From the NCBI RefSeq assembly GCF_000150275.1, contig NW_002060948.1, forward strand, positions 5,498,241-5,562,240: DNA of 64,000 bases. The letters run 5' to 3'. Made by a program: the position numbers and the translations under genes. The DNA is from Trichoplax adhaerens (Eukaryota > Placozoa > Uniplacotomia > Trichoplacea > Trichoplacidae). The notes beneath the pieces were generated by a model. That model had not been told where the DNA came from, did not search any database, and saw only the letters and a program-made list of their open reading frames with translations. Position 1 is the stretch's first letter; each line of letters begins with the position of its first letter. Below, piece after piece: positions 1 through 11,656 of this stretch.

Positions 1-299
1 AGTCAATGAATTCCACCGTGGAGCATGGCTATACTCGATAGTACTGAATGTAGTTTGATTCACAAGCATGATGTTGATGGCGCTACTTGATTGCCAAGAC
101 TTGACCAAACTGGGAAAGAAAATGGATTCTGTAGCGTTTATATTACTCAATATAGTATTACTTGCATCCACGATCGATATTAGTATTCTTTCTCAACGGC
201 CAGAGTCGAATAAATGAATTATTTACCAAACCAATTAATTAGCAAAGAAATCACTGTATTAAGGATAAGGATACAACAAGATGAACGCAATAGGATAAG

Positions 300-2000
300 T
301 AGAGTTAACTTTATGAAGTAGCATGGACGAGAATTTGACCTTGGCTTCTTAAAATGCTATACGAGTTATATGCTACTATCTTGCATAAAATTTCAATACG
401 TTTATTCTTTCTAGAAAATGGGGATTTAGTATTTATTCAAGGAAAAGTTAGCTGATCGTCTTAGAATATTGGTGCGACAGAATAATTGGATTGGTAGAAT
501 TGTCTTCAGGGATCATGGACAAAAAGAAAAGAGGAAGAGATTTCGATTTGTTATAATAGACTGCTACCTTGCCTAAAAAATATCAGTTCGCTAGTATTCT
601 TATCCAGAAACAGAATAATTAAATGGGTAGAGCTGACTCCAAGGATTATGGACGAAAAGAAAAAATGGAAGAGATTTCGATTTACTATCACGGACTGCTA
701 CCTTGCCTAAAACTACCAAACTCTCGATGATTCTTTTCCTGAAAATGTGGATTCAGTATTTAAAGAAAAAGTTAGATGATCATCTCAAGATATTGATGCT
801 ACAGAATCATTAGAAGAGTAGAATGATCTTCAAGAATCATGGATGATAATTTACTTTCAGCTTTCTTCTAATTTTGCCAATATCGACTGTATACCTGTCA
901 TCCAATAGGAAAGAAAGAGAAAAAGATTTCGATAGTGGACTGCTACCTAGGCAAAAACTATCAAGGCTCGTTGTCTTTTCCGGAAAATCTGAACCCAGTA
1001 TCAACTCCCCCAAAATTTCAGCCAAAAATAACTATTCAATTGATATGAATTCGATAGATTGGATGCAATTAAATAAGTAGATCTGTCTTCAAGTAACATA
1101 AATAATAATTTATTTTCATTTAAAATTACCGATATTGCTAGTAATGTCTATCTTGTAGAACAACGGAAGGAGGAAAAGAAGCGATTTCTTTTTCGTTATA
1201 ATGTGTTACTACTTTACTTAATATTAATGCTAGTCTTCTTTCCCACCGAATCTATATTCAGGATAAATATAAAAAGTAACTTTTAACTAAGAATTACTGT
1301 TTTATGGAGATTGTTACGACAGAATGGATGGGAAGAGAAGAGTAAATTTGTCTTCGAGTAGTATCAACAATGGTTTACCTTCTTTTAAAACGATCGATAC
1401 TGCCAATAAGGTCTATCTTGCCGAATAACAGAAGGAGTAAAAGAAACGACTTCTTTTTCGCTATAATGTGGTACTACCTTGCCTATAATATTAATGCTAG
1501 TCTTCTTTCCCACAGAATCTGCGTTCAGAATAAATTTAAAAAGCAACTTTTAGCTAAGAATAACTATCCTATCGTTAATGATATGATGGATATATAATGC
1601 AGTACTACCTTGCCCAAAATATCAATGCTAGTCTTCTTTCCGCAGAATCTAAATTCAGGATAAATTCAAAAAGCAACTTTAAGCTAAGAAGAATCGTCCT
1701 ATCGATATTAATACAACAGAATGGATGCAATGGGATGACTAGACTTTAAGTAGCACAAATGACGATTTATATTCTTCTAAAATGACCAATATTGCCAATA
1801 ATGTAAATCTTGTAGAATGACAGTATTAAGCAGGAAGCGATTTCTTTTCGCTATAATATAGTACTACCTTGCCCAAAATATCAAGGCTAGTCTTCTTTTC
1901 CACACAATCTGAATGCTAGATATAATCAAAAAAAGTTACCACTCTTAGCTAAGAGTAAACTGTCCTATCGATATTAATACCACAGAATGAACGCAATGAG
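300..2000. repeat. Degenerate tandem repeat array (about 8 copies)
   Basis: A diverged unit recurs with a core reading roughly CTACCTTGCCYAAAATAT, followed about 10 bases later by CTAGTCTTCTTTCC and an AGAATCT...TTCAG tail. Cores start near 361 (weak), 562, 697, 937, 1205, 1470, 1600 and 1859, so the spacing is irregular (about 130-270 bp). The later copies (1205, 1470, 1600, 1859) are closer to each other than to the earlier ones. Short reading frames inside the array (for example 874-1080 and 1370-1597) change frame from copy to copy and look non-coding. Confidence 0.6.
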
Positions 2001-3479
2001 ATGAGTAAAGTTGTCTTTAAATGGGCGATAATTTTACTTTAGCCTTCTTCTACAATAATCAACATGGACAGTAATGGACATCGAGCACAAAGCGATATCA
2101 AACAGCGAGAAAAGAAAATTCCCTTTGCCTGTTGTATACCGATATTTGGAATGGTAGATCAATGATATAGCATCAATCTTAATGATCCTATTTGGGCTAG
2201 AAAGCAAATATAGATTATGTACAGGTATAAAACCCTATAAAATGAAGTTTTTTGAATGATAAACATGCAGTGATTATAAACGACATTATTCTTTTGTGGC
2301 TTTCTTAATAGACAGAATGGTCAATTATGGTCATTTTTCTCGGTCTCTATTACAATAGTCCAAGTACAATATTATATAATCAATGATGAATGGTGCTCTT
2401 ATTTTAACTCTATTTCTTGAATAGCACCAAATAAAGTGATAGGAGAGCTATAAATCAGTAACATTTTTTAAGCGGTTGATATTTTATCCCTATCGATCAA
2501 GAATGGAGCGTAGTATTGATTATCATCTCGGGAGGAAAGAATAACATGATTAAAAGAGAGAAAGGAAATCAAGGATGAAAAATTTACATTAGTCTTGAAC
2601 TTGCAACCGATACGATGACGACATAATTGCATCTATGGAATAGAACTGCTCGTTATGGACAATTGATCCATATTGCAAAACGAATTGAGGTTGGGCAACG
2701 CCTTCATATTAAATAAAGCAAGAAAATTGTTGAGGTTAATTGCTTTGTTAGTATTGAAAAAAAAGATCGAATAGAGAGAATTATTATTGCTTTGAATAAT
2801 AGTAAAATAAATAATAAAAAACCAACAAACAATTTCTATTCAAATCCTTGCATCAATAAGAATATCTCTTTTCATAATCCTAATCTAATACTAGAGAGTC
2901 TTAATAAAAAAAATCTACTTTCATTTTCGTCCAATCAATGTAAAAAATGGAGTAGCATTATATCGTTATTGTCTCATCAAAATTAGCATCGACTTTGATT
3001 TATTAAAGCAACGCTTATGCGATAGAGTTGATGGTGTTATTCATCCTTAGGTTAGAATTTCCTCCATAAAGGAGCGAGGATAGAAATTATTCTATATCAA
3101 TTCATATCAATTTTAACACTACATTATATGGATTTATATCATGATCAATACCTATACCTTTTTCCTTCAGGTCATTGCATGATGGCCATTACTTATGATT
3201 AGCAATAAGTGCTTACAACATTAGTCATCGCTAATTCAATCATTTTTTTATAATATCAATTTAATCCATATTGAATACATGAAAACACAGTAAAATATCC
3301 GACAAAAATAGCAACGATAGTAAAAATAAAGATTGCATTTAGATCATTATAATTTCATATTCAAAGATTAAGCTATTCTAGCCGCCAATAATGAATATCA
3401 ATCACTAACACAGAGGAGAAAATTCCTTCAAATAACAGTCTGAAACTGTCACCTAGAAATCATTACAATAATATGAGCG
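2001..3479. other. Intergenic, nothing recognised
   Basis: AT-rich sequence with frequent stops on both strands. The only open stretch (2792-2986) is Asn/Lys/Ser-rich low complexity, as expected from AT-biased DNA. I see no splice-linked exons, RNA gene or element here. Confidence 0.4.
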
Positions 3480-5060
3480 ATACTTAACCCCATCATTTCT
3501 TATTCGATAAACTATTAAATGATCAATTCGTTAATAGGAATTTAGCTGTGAAATAAATCTCATCGGTAGTCATGGCGTAGGCCTGAAATGATATATATTT
3601 TATTCTAAAAATTGAATAATGATTTAATAAAGAAGTCATTCGTCTTGATAGAAAACCTATTTGAAGAAAGGCGATGGGTATTTATTGTTTTATAAAAGTG
3701 AATGATGATTCTATTATTAGGGTATTAGTGCTTGAAATTAAGCAGATTACATGTTATAACATATGTATTAACCATTTCCAAGCTGATAATTTCTATCATA
3801 ATTCCATTATTATGGTAGTAGCCCTGAAAAAGTAAATCAAAAGTCTTGAAGCAGGCGTAAATTATTTGTTTTATCGGATAACTTTTTATCAATTATTCCA
3901 TCAATATCAAGCTAGTCTGAAATAAAATAAAACTGAAATCATGAAATAGGTATGCAGCAATCATTTTATATTGGATAAGCTATGATATCGATCTCATCAT
4001 TATACAAATTAGCCTTGGAATAAGTCTGATCAGTAGTAAACTAATAACATAAGAATGTATCAATCACAGTAATCATTTTATGTTGGATAAGCTTTGATAA
4101 TGATCTCTTTAATATATGATTAGCCTTAGAATAAGTCTGGTCAAAAGTAAAATAATTGCTTAAGAATGAATCAATCATTTCGGTTAGACCCATTTTGCAA
4201 TAATTGCATAGTTATGAAGCTAATTCGAAATAAAACTAAGCAGAAATAGTAAAGTACTAGATAGATATAGATTAATTATGTTATATAGATAAACTTGATA
4301 AAACTTCCACCAATATACAATAAATCTTGAAATATGATTGGTCGGAAATAATGAGCTACTATTGGTAGACGGATCAATCACTTTTTGTTGCATAAATTTT
4401 GTAATTATTTTATCTGTATAAACATAGCTCAAACTAAAACTGATCTGAAACAGTGATGTAGATCAGAGGCTGCTAAGACTAAATCCATTTTGTAATTATT
4501 TCATCACTGTGAAGCTAGCTTAAAATAAAATGGATCAGAACTAACAACGTAGATATATATATCTATTAGTTTATATTGGATAAACTTGCTATCAATTTCA
4601 TCATTATGCAACTAGACTTGAAATCAAATTGGTCAAAAGTATGACAGTTGGTTAATATCAATTCCTATTTGGTGAAAATATTGGATAACTATTCCATCAA
4701 GATACTATACCCTTAAAATGAACTAATTAGAAGTATTCTTATTGATTAGATAAACTTGATAACAATTTCATCTGGATACTAATAAAGATTCCATCAAGAT
4801 ACTCTTATCCTTGAAATAAAAAAGCTTAAAAATATTGATATACTGTACATGAACATCAACTGTTTTTTGAACGGATAAACTGATGGCTACTGTATCATAA
4901 TACTTTTGAAATTGAATTGATTGGAAGTATCAGACAGGCATGTATCATCAGCAGTTTATCATATCAAATGAACTTCTTAACAAGATAAAGAATTGAATCC
5001 TTTCAGAAGGTCATGAACGAATAATTTAATTATAGGATAGCTAAATATTGTTTCTTGATT
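3480..5060. repeat. Degenerate tandem repeats of about 100 bp
   Basis: A unit of about 100 bp recurs, with the theme ATTGGATAAGCTTTGATA..GATCTCATCATTATA..AATTAGCCTTGAAATAAGTCTGGTCAGAAGTA, then a spacer ending near CAATCATTTTAT (given here as separate short words, not one run). The clearest pair is about 3960-4070 and 4071-4180. More diverged copies can be followed at about 3505, 3880, 4280, 4390, 4570, 4680, 4760 and 4870. No protein reading frame is shared between copies. Confidence 0.55.
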
Positions 5061-8000
5061 GTGAAAGGTTTACGAAATCATTTTCCCACTAACAGAATGA
5101 AATTTTAATACACTGCCGTACTAGTACAGATCTGCGGCAATCCTTAGTCCAGATATACATAATTGAAGTATATACATGATATTTATGAGAATAATATTAC
5201 TCCTATGAAGGAAAGCGATCATTTTGAATTACTAATCTAAAATTATAAAATACTTTTTTTGCTTATCATATGTACTCGTATAAGCCTTAAATATAACAAA
5301 AGTTTTTCTTATTGGTCAATATTTAATTTCTATATTTTTTTTAATATTCTTACACTACACTGCTACTGGTCAAGATCGAATTAATAAGTAAATCCTCCCT
5401 GCACTTGATGATCATTATCCTAATAGTATAGTCTATGGAGTTAATTATCTGACCGAATTAAACGCTCAAAAGGGATTAGTCATAATATACGATAGTTTAC
5501 AATAAAAATATCCTTAGGTAGTAATTCTACCATCAAAATATTGTTATCACCGTCGAATAAAGTCACTGCATTATGGAATAAGCACAATGTAAGAATAACC
5601 AATGACTTTAATAGATCAGTTTTAAGAAAAATAAATAAATTCTTGTTTTTATATATATAATGTATTATAATCACTTCCCAATGTATTAATGTCATCATGG
5701 AAAATATCCAATTTTTTATCCAGACACAATTCAATCATGAATAGAGGTAGAAATAAACAGCTTGTTAATAATTTTTAATCGATAGCTATGTCGATAAAGT
5801 TTTACAATGAAGACTATGCTATAAGTTGATGATTTATTTACAGTGTTTTAACTGCTTTTCATCATTTATGAAATTTTAAGAACCCCCTTTAGACAGCTAG
5901 CCTTACTTCGATTTTAAATAGCGTACATGAATATGTAATTATCTTGCTTTAAAGATCTAATGATCAATTTTTACTTCTCCTAATTTTTCAAGATTACCAT
6001 GATTACAATACCGCATAGACTTACTGGAATTTAATAAAACACCTGCCTCTAGTGTAAACTATGGCTAGTGATAACAATGAATTAGTTTATTATCGATTTA
6101 ATGTTTAATTGTGACTTACTTTTAAATTAAAACAGTTTGGAATGTATTATTTTGCCCTTTGGAAAACTAATATCAATTGCTACACTCTGATTTACTAATC
6201 AATTATAAAATAATTATTTAATTTACTTAGATTTGGTAGATATTTCTTCTAAAACAAAGCTATATATTTCTTGGATTTTCTTCAGTTTTAGCGTATATTA
6301 ATTGCTGTCTTAGGCTATAATTATAGGAATGGACTAAAAGGGTAATACCTTAGCAAAACATTGCTAGAATGAAGTAATTCTAAAATATTAACCGATTGCA
6401 TTTTATTAGTTTGAAATTTTCTTTTTTATACCAAATCAAAAACAGCAAATAAATATTATTAAATAGAATTTATTCTCAAATTGTCTCAGTTCATTCCTGC
6501 GTAAAATTATTATCTATAAAAGTGAGATTTATTTCCTCTAAACAAATTGATAACTGATTATGGCCATGGTCTAAATGCAAGATTAATATTGATCATTATG
6601 GACTTACATCCACAATTATCAATCAACCTCATGAAAATCTATTTCGAATTTACAGAACAGCTGTTTTGAATAACTATAATCTATTTTCAAATTAATGAAC
6701 CATAAAGGTATTTCTGTAGTAATAACCATTTCTATAGTATTATGTTATTTTTGGAATATTTGCTTAATAACTTTAAATGTGATTATAAAAATTTGCCTCA
6801 AAGATACTTGTATGTCAATAGATCTCTCATTAATTATGTATGCTCAGAAATCTCAGTATTTCGATGCCTGTGTCACGGCATTCGTATCACGAAGGGTTAT
6901 GTGATGTATGTAGATTGTCAGTAATTAGTTAGATACCTAATTTACATGAGGTCTCAATGGTCAGATCGTGTTATGACTATGGTTAACCTCGTGTTATATG
7001 TGTGCTATAATGCATTTGAAGTAGAGCTTAAAGTATACTAATTTAGATCTAAGAAGATACGATACGATAACTGATAATGTTTATCAATATTAATTTTCAT
7101 GTAAATATATATGCTGTGACTCATCGCGAATAGATAGAAGGTATAAAAGCGAGTTACTTTTTATAATAAAGAGTTCTGGTTTTGATATTTGAAAGTAAAT
7201 TTTAAGCACTTTATGAAGATAAACGATATCATCTAATTTCAGTGAAGATTGTGGAATTGAGTATTTTTATATTATTATTGTATTTCTTCACCAATAGCTC
7301 GTAAATTCAATTTATCGCTTTATTTATGGCTAGCAACAAAATTTTATTTTTTAAGATCGTATCCATTGAGATTGATTGAGGAAGATATTTGAATTATGAG
7401 GCATTAATACTGTACGTATAAACTAAATCAAAAGTATTTATAATTGGTATTAATTAAAAGATCTTTAAAACTATGATGCTAAAAGTGAATTATGCACCCA
7501 TATTTTGCTACAAATTAAATTATGATATACGTATCAACTTCTTAAACATATCGAAAATAAATATAGATCATAGACTTCTATATCACGCGTATAACAGTGA
7601 CAATTTATCTACTCATTCTAGACCAAAAGTTTTTAGCACTGATGGACGTCATCATTTTGTATATTAAGTTACTTTTTGATCATTCTTGTCTTGAAATACT
7701 CAATAAAAATTTTTTTCTGTAATTTCTACCCTTTTTAATTAAAAACATTCGGATATTACAATCATAGATTTCTAGATCATACACGCGTACTAGATAGCTC
7801 AAAGTGGCGGTATAACAGCCCAGATTATATTCTTTTGCAGGCAGATTTAGTTATTTCTATACATTTAGTTAATTCCTGGCAATTCTGCATTAAAGGCGAT
7901 CCACACAAGAGCCTTTATTACAATTTTAATCCTCTGTCGATTAAAAATAGTCATAGATGACAGATCAAAGTGCTAGCATTACGAAGGAACCACACCCGTC

Positions 8001-9050
8001 TCCTGGATACCAAATCGGTAGTTGATATCTCTATCCTATATACTTGTATATATCTAGATATAGATTAATAGTGTACAAAGCCCTCAAGTAATGTTTGATC
8101 ATTACCATATTGATCAATATGTTGTCTTTCCGATGTGATCGTGAAGTTAATCGTCGGTTAAACTGGACACTTGACTACCTAGGCTAACAGACTGTAAACT
8201 GAATAATCTACACGCAAATTGACTACGAACTAGCGAGCCTTAGCGCTAAAATTTCTTAGGTATTATTTCTCCTACTACTACTACTACGATCTAGGTGGTT
8301 GACAAGCAAGTTTGGAACAGCTTAAGTGTTTACCTATCTTTATCATATTGGAATAGCATATCAAGCTTGCAGTAGAATCAATCAAGTACGGTATGGAATG
8401 ACTAGAATTTTACAGTTAGTTTATTTCCTTCAAGATATGAAATATTATGAATGAAATCAATTACCATGTTCGCTATCACTTATAAAGAACTGTTAAAGCA
8501 TTAGTCTATATTTGAATTTACGGTAAACTTGATCATACTGGCAAAGGAAAATAACACTGTAGCATGATTTTGTTAACCGATTCTAAATCTATTGGAAGAA
8601 TTTATGGATCCTTAGGACGTTGAAACTGCTCAAAGATTGCTAAGTAGTAGATAGGGTAGTATATTAAAGATTTTGAAACAAATATAGTTTAGAAAAGAGC
8701 ACAGAGTCTTACCTCATTATATTTTTCATATTGAATATTAGCCTTAATCGATTACCTAAGAAGCTATCTCTAACATCGTCACGATGTAGTGTCTCGATTT
8801 TTGGATCCGGTCCTTTTTTAACGCCAAGAATAGGAAAGACTTGCATTATTACTTTACCACTCATCACGTATACAGTACAATCTGTAACTGGATACAGAGC
8901 CTTCCTTTCCGTGTAGTCTGTATTTCATAACCTATCTGGTATAAACTATGATTACTTATAGTCTTCATAACTGTTCTCTGAGCACATTCATTAAATCTAT
9001 CTACGATAAACTCCATATTAACAGCCATTCATGCACATCTACAGTATGCT
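5061..9050. other. Intergenic, nothing recognised
   Basis: Very AT-rich, with many stops in all frames. The longest open stretches (for example 5480-5734 on the minus strand and 8731-8916 on the plus strand) match no family I recognise and have no splice-linked neighbours. No RNA gene was seen. Confidence 0.35.
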
Positions 9051-9119
9051 AAAGATTCTAGAGCAGCTTGAACGACTAGACGATAATGTTGCTAACAAAT
9101 GTAATTAGGAAAATTCATT

Positions 9120-10130
9120 CGAGATTATTTACACATTTTGACAGATAGTGAAACACCTTTATGAATAAGTATCTATTTATTATAAAGTTGTAGTATATTT
9201 AACATAGCAGATGGAAACCTTACAGAATTTTACTTAGGTTATGTATTCAATACAATTCTGATTCTTAAATTCAATTTATTGAATGTCAAATCCGATACAT
9301 CAAAGAATGTTTATTTTATTCACGTCTCAAAGGAATGACATTTAATAGTCTGTGTGTTTATTGAGAGAGTGATGCATAACTATCAATTAAACATCGATTT
9401 ATTATAAAGCTCTATTGCATATCGCTTAGCAGATCGAAACTATGAAATTTTACTTAATTTATCTTCATAGGTAAATAGATTTTAGATTCTATAGTGAGAC
9501 GTCGGTAGTCCTAAGTAAGATGGCGGCGCTAGACCTAAGCCATGGACTAGTAATGGCAAGGATCACTTTTAGGCATTAAGGTAGTCGTGTACTATTAGTA
9601 GCTGATTCTAGAGACGATAGCTGTGTACATAAGTAAGACTGCAGGGCGCCTTGGTAAGCGGCATTAGCAGATCTCGCCTATCATTGGCTTAGAATGAGGG
9701 ATAGCAATCATACCTAGCTAGGGATCTTGTACCTGCAGGAGCTATACTAAGTATTGAGTGGTATAAGGGAAACGATAGACTAGGTTAAGCTAGGTTTTAA
9801 TTTGAACTGGCTAGGCAGAGCAACTGGGCAAAGACATTCGTCAGCATAATTTCAGGAAGGATATAAAGGCTGATATCTTAAAGAGAAGTTTAATCGATAG
9901 CCTTTGAACTAGCTGTGTAATTATCTAGTCTAAAGTTTTAATACTGTAATATTCAACAATATTTTTAAGTAATAACTAATTTTAAGCGCTACATTATGAG
10001 ACTGATTGCTGACTGGTTAGAGCAGAGCTAAAGGTAGTACATTATTACAATGTATTGAATGCAATTCTGATTCTTAAATTCTATTTATCGAATGCCAAAT
10101 CAAAGTCATCAGGGATATTATTTAAATAAT
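9120..10130. repeat. Local duplicated segments upstream of the macro/TIR locus
   Basis: Two duplications are visible. The stretch at about 9250-9310 (ATTCAATACAATTCTGATTC, then TTAAATTCAATTTATTGAAT) recurs at about 10050-10110 with few differences. A second segment at about 9165-9235 (TTTATTATAAAG followed by TAGCAGATGGAAAC and ATTTTACTTA) recurs at about 9395-9465. They look like remnants of segmental duplication next to the duplicated macro genes. The remaining sequence shows no coding potential. Confidence 0.45.
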
Positions 10131-10256
10131 ATCAAAAAGGAGGAAGGACATGTGATAGTCTGCGTTTTACTTATTACTAAATCGGTTGTCAAATGATAGC
10201 ACTTTGAAACGGTATTATACCTATATTTTAAGCTAGATTGGCTAGTTCAAGATCTA

Positions 10257-11352
10257 ATGGGTGGTGATTTGAGAATAGTAAGCCAATTTACAAGCGAAAA
10301 TTGCGTATTTAAATTTGCAGTAGGAGATCTTACAACATTATCGAAGAAAGATGCTGTGGATATCCTGGTTGTGTCAGCGTTTCCAGGTATGAGTAGAGTA
10401 ATGGATCTTTATAAATAAACCCTTTCGATGACATGTTTACGTATCTATTATCAAATTATCAGATTTACTTTATGGCTCTTGCCATAAAATAGAATATAAA
10501 ATAATTTCAATTGCCTTAAAAAAGAATTTAATGTAAATTTAACATGAATTTTGTTAGGTGATTATGCGACTATTCCTGGCACACTCATTGGAGCTTTACA
10601 TTCTAGATTGAAAGTTAGCCTGAGAGAATTGGCAAAAGATAGAGTGGATTATCGTTTATTCTATAACTGTTGGTATTCTCGCCTTCTTCCCAGTCATCTC
10701 AACTTTCGAAGGATATTATGTTTCGAGAATGTTACAAAATCGCATCCATCTCAGGCTCTTGGCGATATTTTCCGCTGTATTCTCCCGCTATTTAACGACA
10801 ATCAAGGTTCAGTAGCAGTGCCTATATTAGCAAGTGGTAACCAGGTAATGAGCTTTCATGAAATGAAGCCTATTTGAAGATAAGAAACGATAAATTACAT
10901 CTTTTACTTTATAATACATATTGATGAACTTATAATCATAGTTTTATGGATTTTAATCATATTGTTTTAAAACAATTAGGGCTATAGTCATAAACAAATG
11001 CTTTCAGCTACCATAGAATCTGCAATAACATGGCTACAATCAGGCTTGTCGATGAAATCATTAATCATATGCAGTTATCTAGAGAGTAAAGAGTTACTAG
11101 CCGTTTTTAATTCGTATAAAGCACAACTAACATTACCAATGAAGGTTAGTAATTGAATTATATAGCTATAAAGTCATATTTGTACATCTGGCATGGTTTA
11201 TGACTAGTGAGATTGGATTTATTTTTATTCTAAAGTATCCAGCGGATTCCGGTCCTAAAGTTTCACCAACCAAACAGCCAACCAAAAAACCGGTTACCAA
11301 AGTAACGCCTATAAAGTACGAAAAGTATCTAATAAAATTAAAAGTGCAATAG
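10257..11352 (+). CDS. Stand-alone macro-like domain protein (copy A)
   Basis: I predict four exons, 10257-10386, 10558-10844, 10980-11144 and 11236-11352, whose phases join into 699 nt (232 aa). The start is the ATG at 10257, because the paralogous sequence begins just after it. The first three exons form one domain shared with copy B downstream. It contains DILVVSAFPG at the first junction, IPGTLIGALH, a conserved Cys-Trp/Tyr patch (YNCWYSRLLPSHLNF), VAVPILASGNQ and an amphipathic helix (MLSATIESAITWL). Order and spacing resemble macro (ADP-ribose-binding) domains: the hydrophobic strand ending in the NAA-like position, the GAL/GAI helix cap, and the A-x-x-TG-like loop before the last helix. 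The canonical Asn and GGG loop are absent, so ADP-ribose binding is inferred. The last exon encodes a Pro/Thr/Lys tail with no TIR domain. Its acceptor is plausible but unproven. Confidence 0.6.
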
Positions 11353-11550
11353 GACATAGTCCTGACTGGAAGCTAAATCCAACATCAAGCTCTGATAGTC
11401 TTATGTTACATTATTTTTATATAATCAAAGAACAAATACAATAAAACTTAATGCTGCGACAAGTATCTAGTAAAATAAAAGTATATTTAGATATAATCCT
11501 GATGGGAAGCTAAATCCTTCATTAAGCTATGATAGTCCTAATTTAAATTT
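11319..11550. repeat. Tandem duplication at the 3' end of copy A
   Basis: About 85 bp beginning AGTATCTAATAAAATTAAAA and ending near GATAGTCTTA (11319-11405) is repeated at about 11462-11545, with shared words GGAAGCTAAATCC and AAGCT(C/A)TGATAGTC. The two copies are not in the same open frame, so at least one is non-coding. The remnants may derive from duplication of the last exon of the macro-like gene. Confidence 0.55.
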
Positions 11551-11656
11551 TTTTATATAATTAGAGTATAAATAGAATAAAAATAGATCCAACTCGTTTT
11601 ATAAACCATTATATCATCCGCTTACATCTGCTGCTTTAATAATTGATTACTGATAG

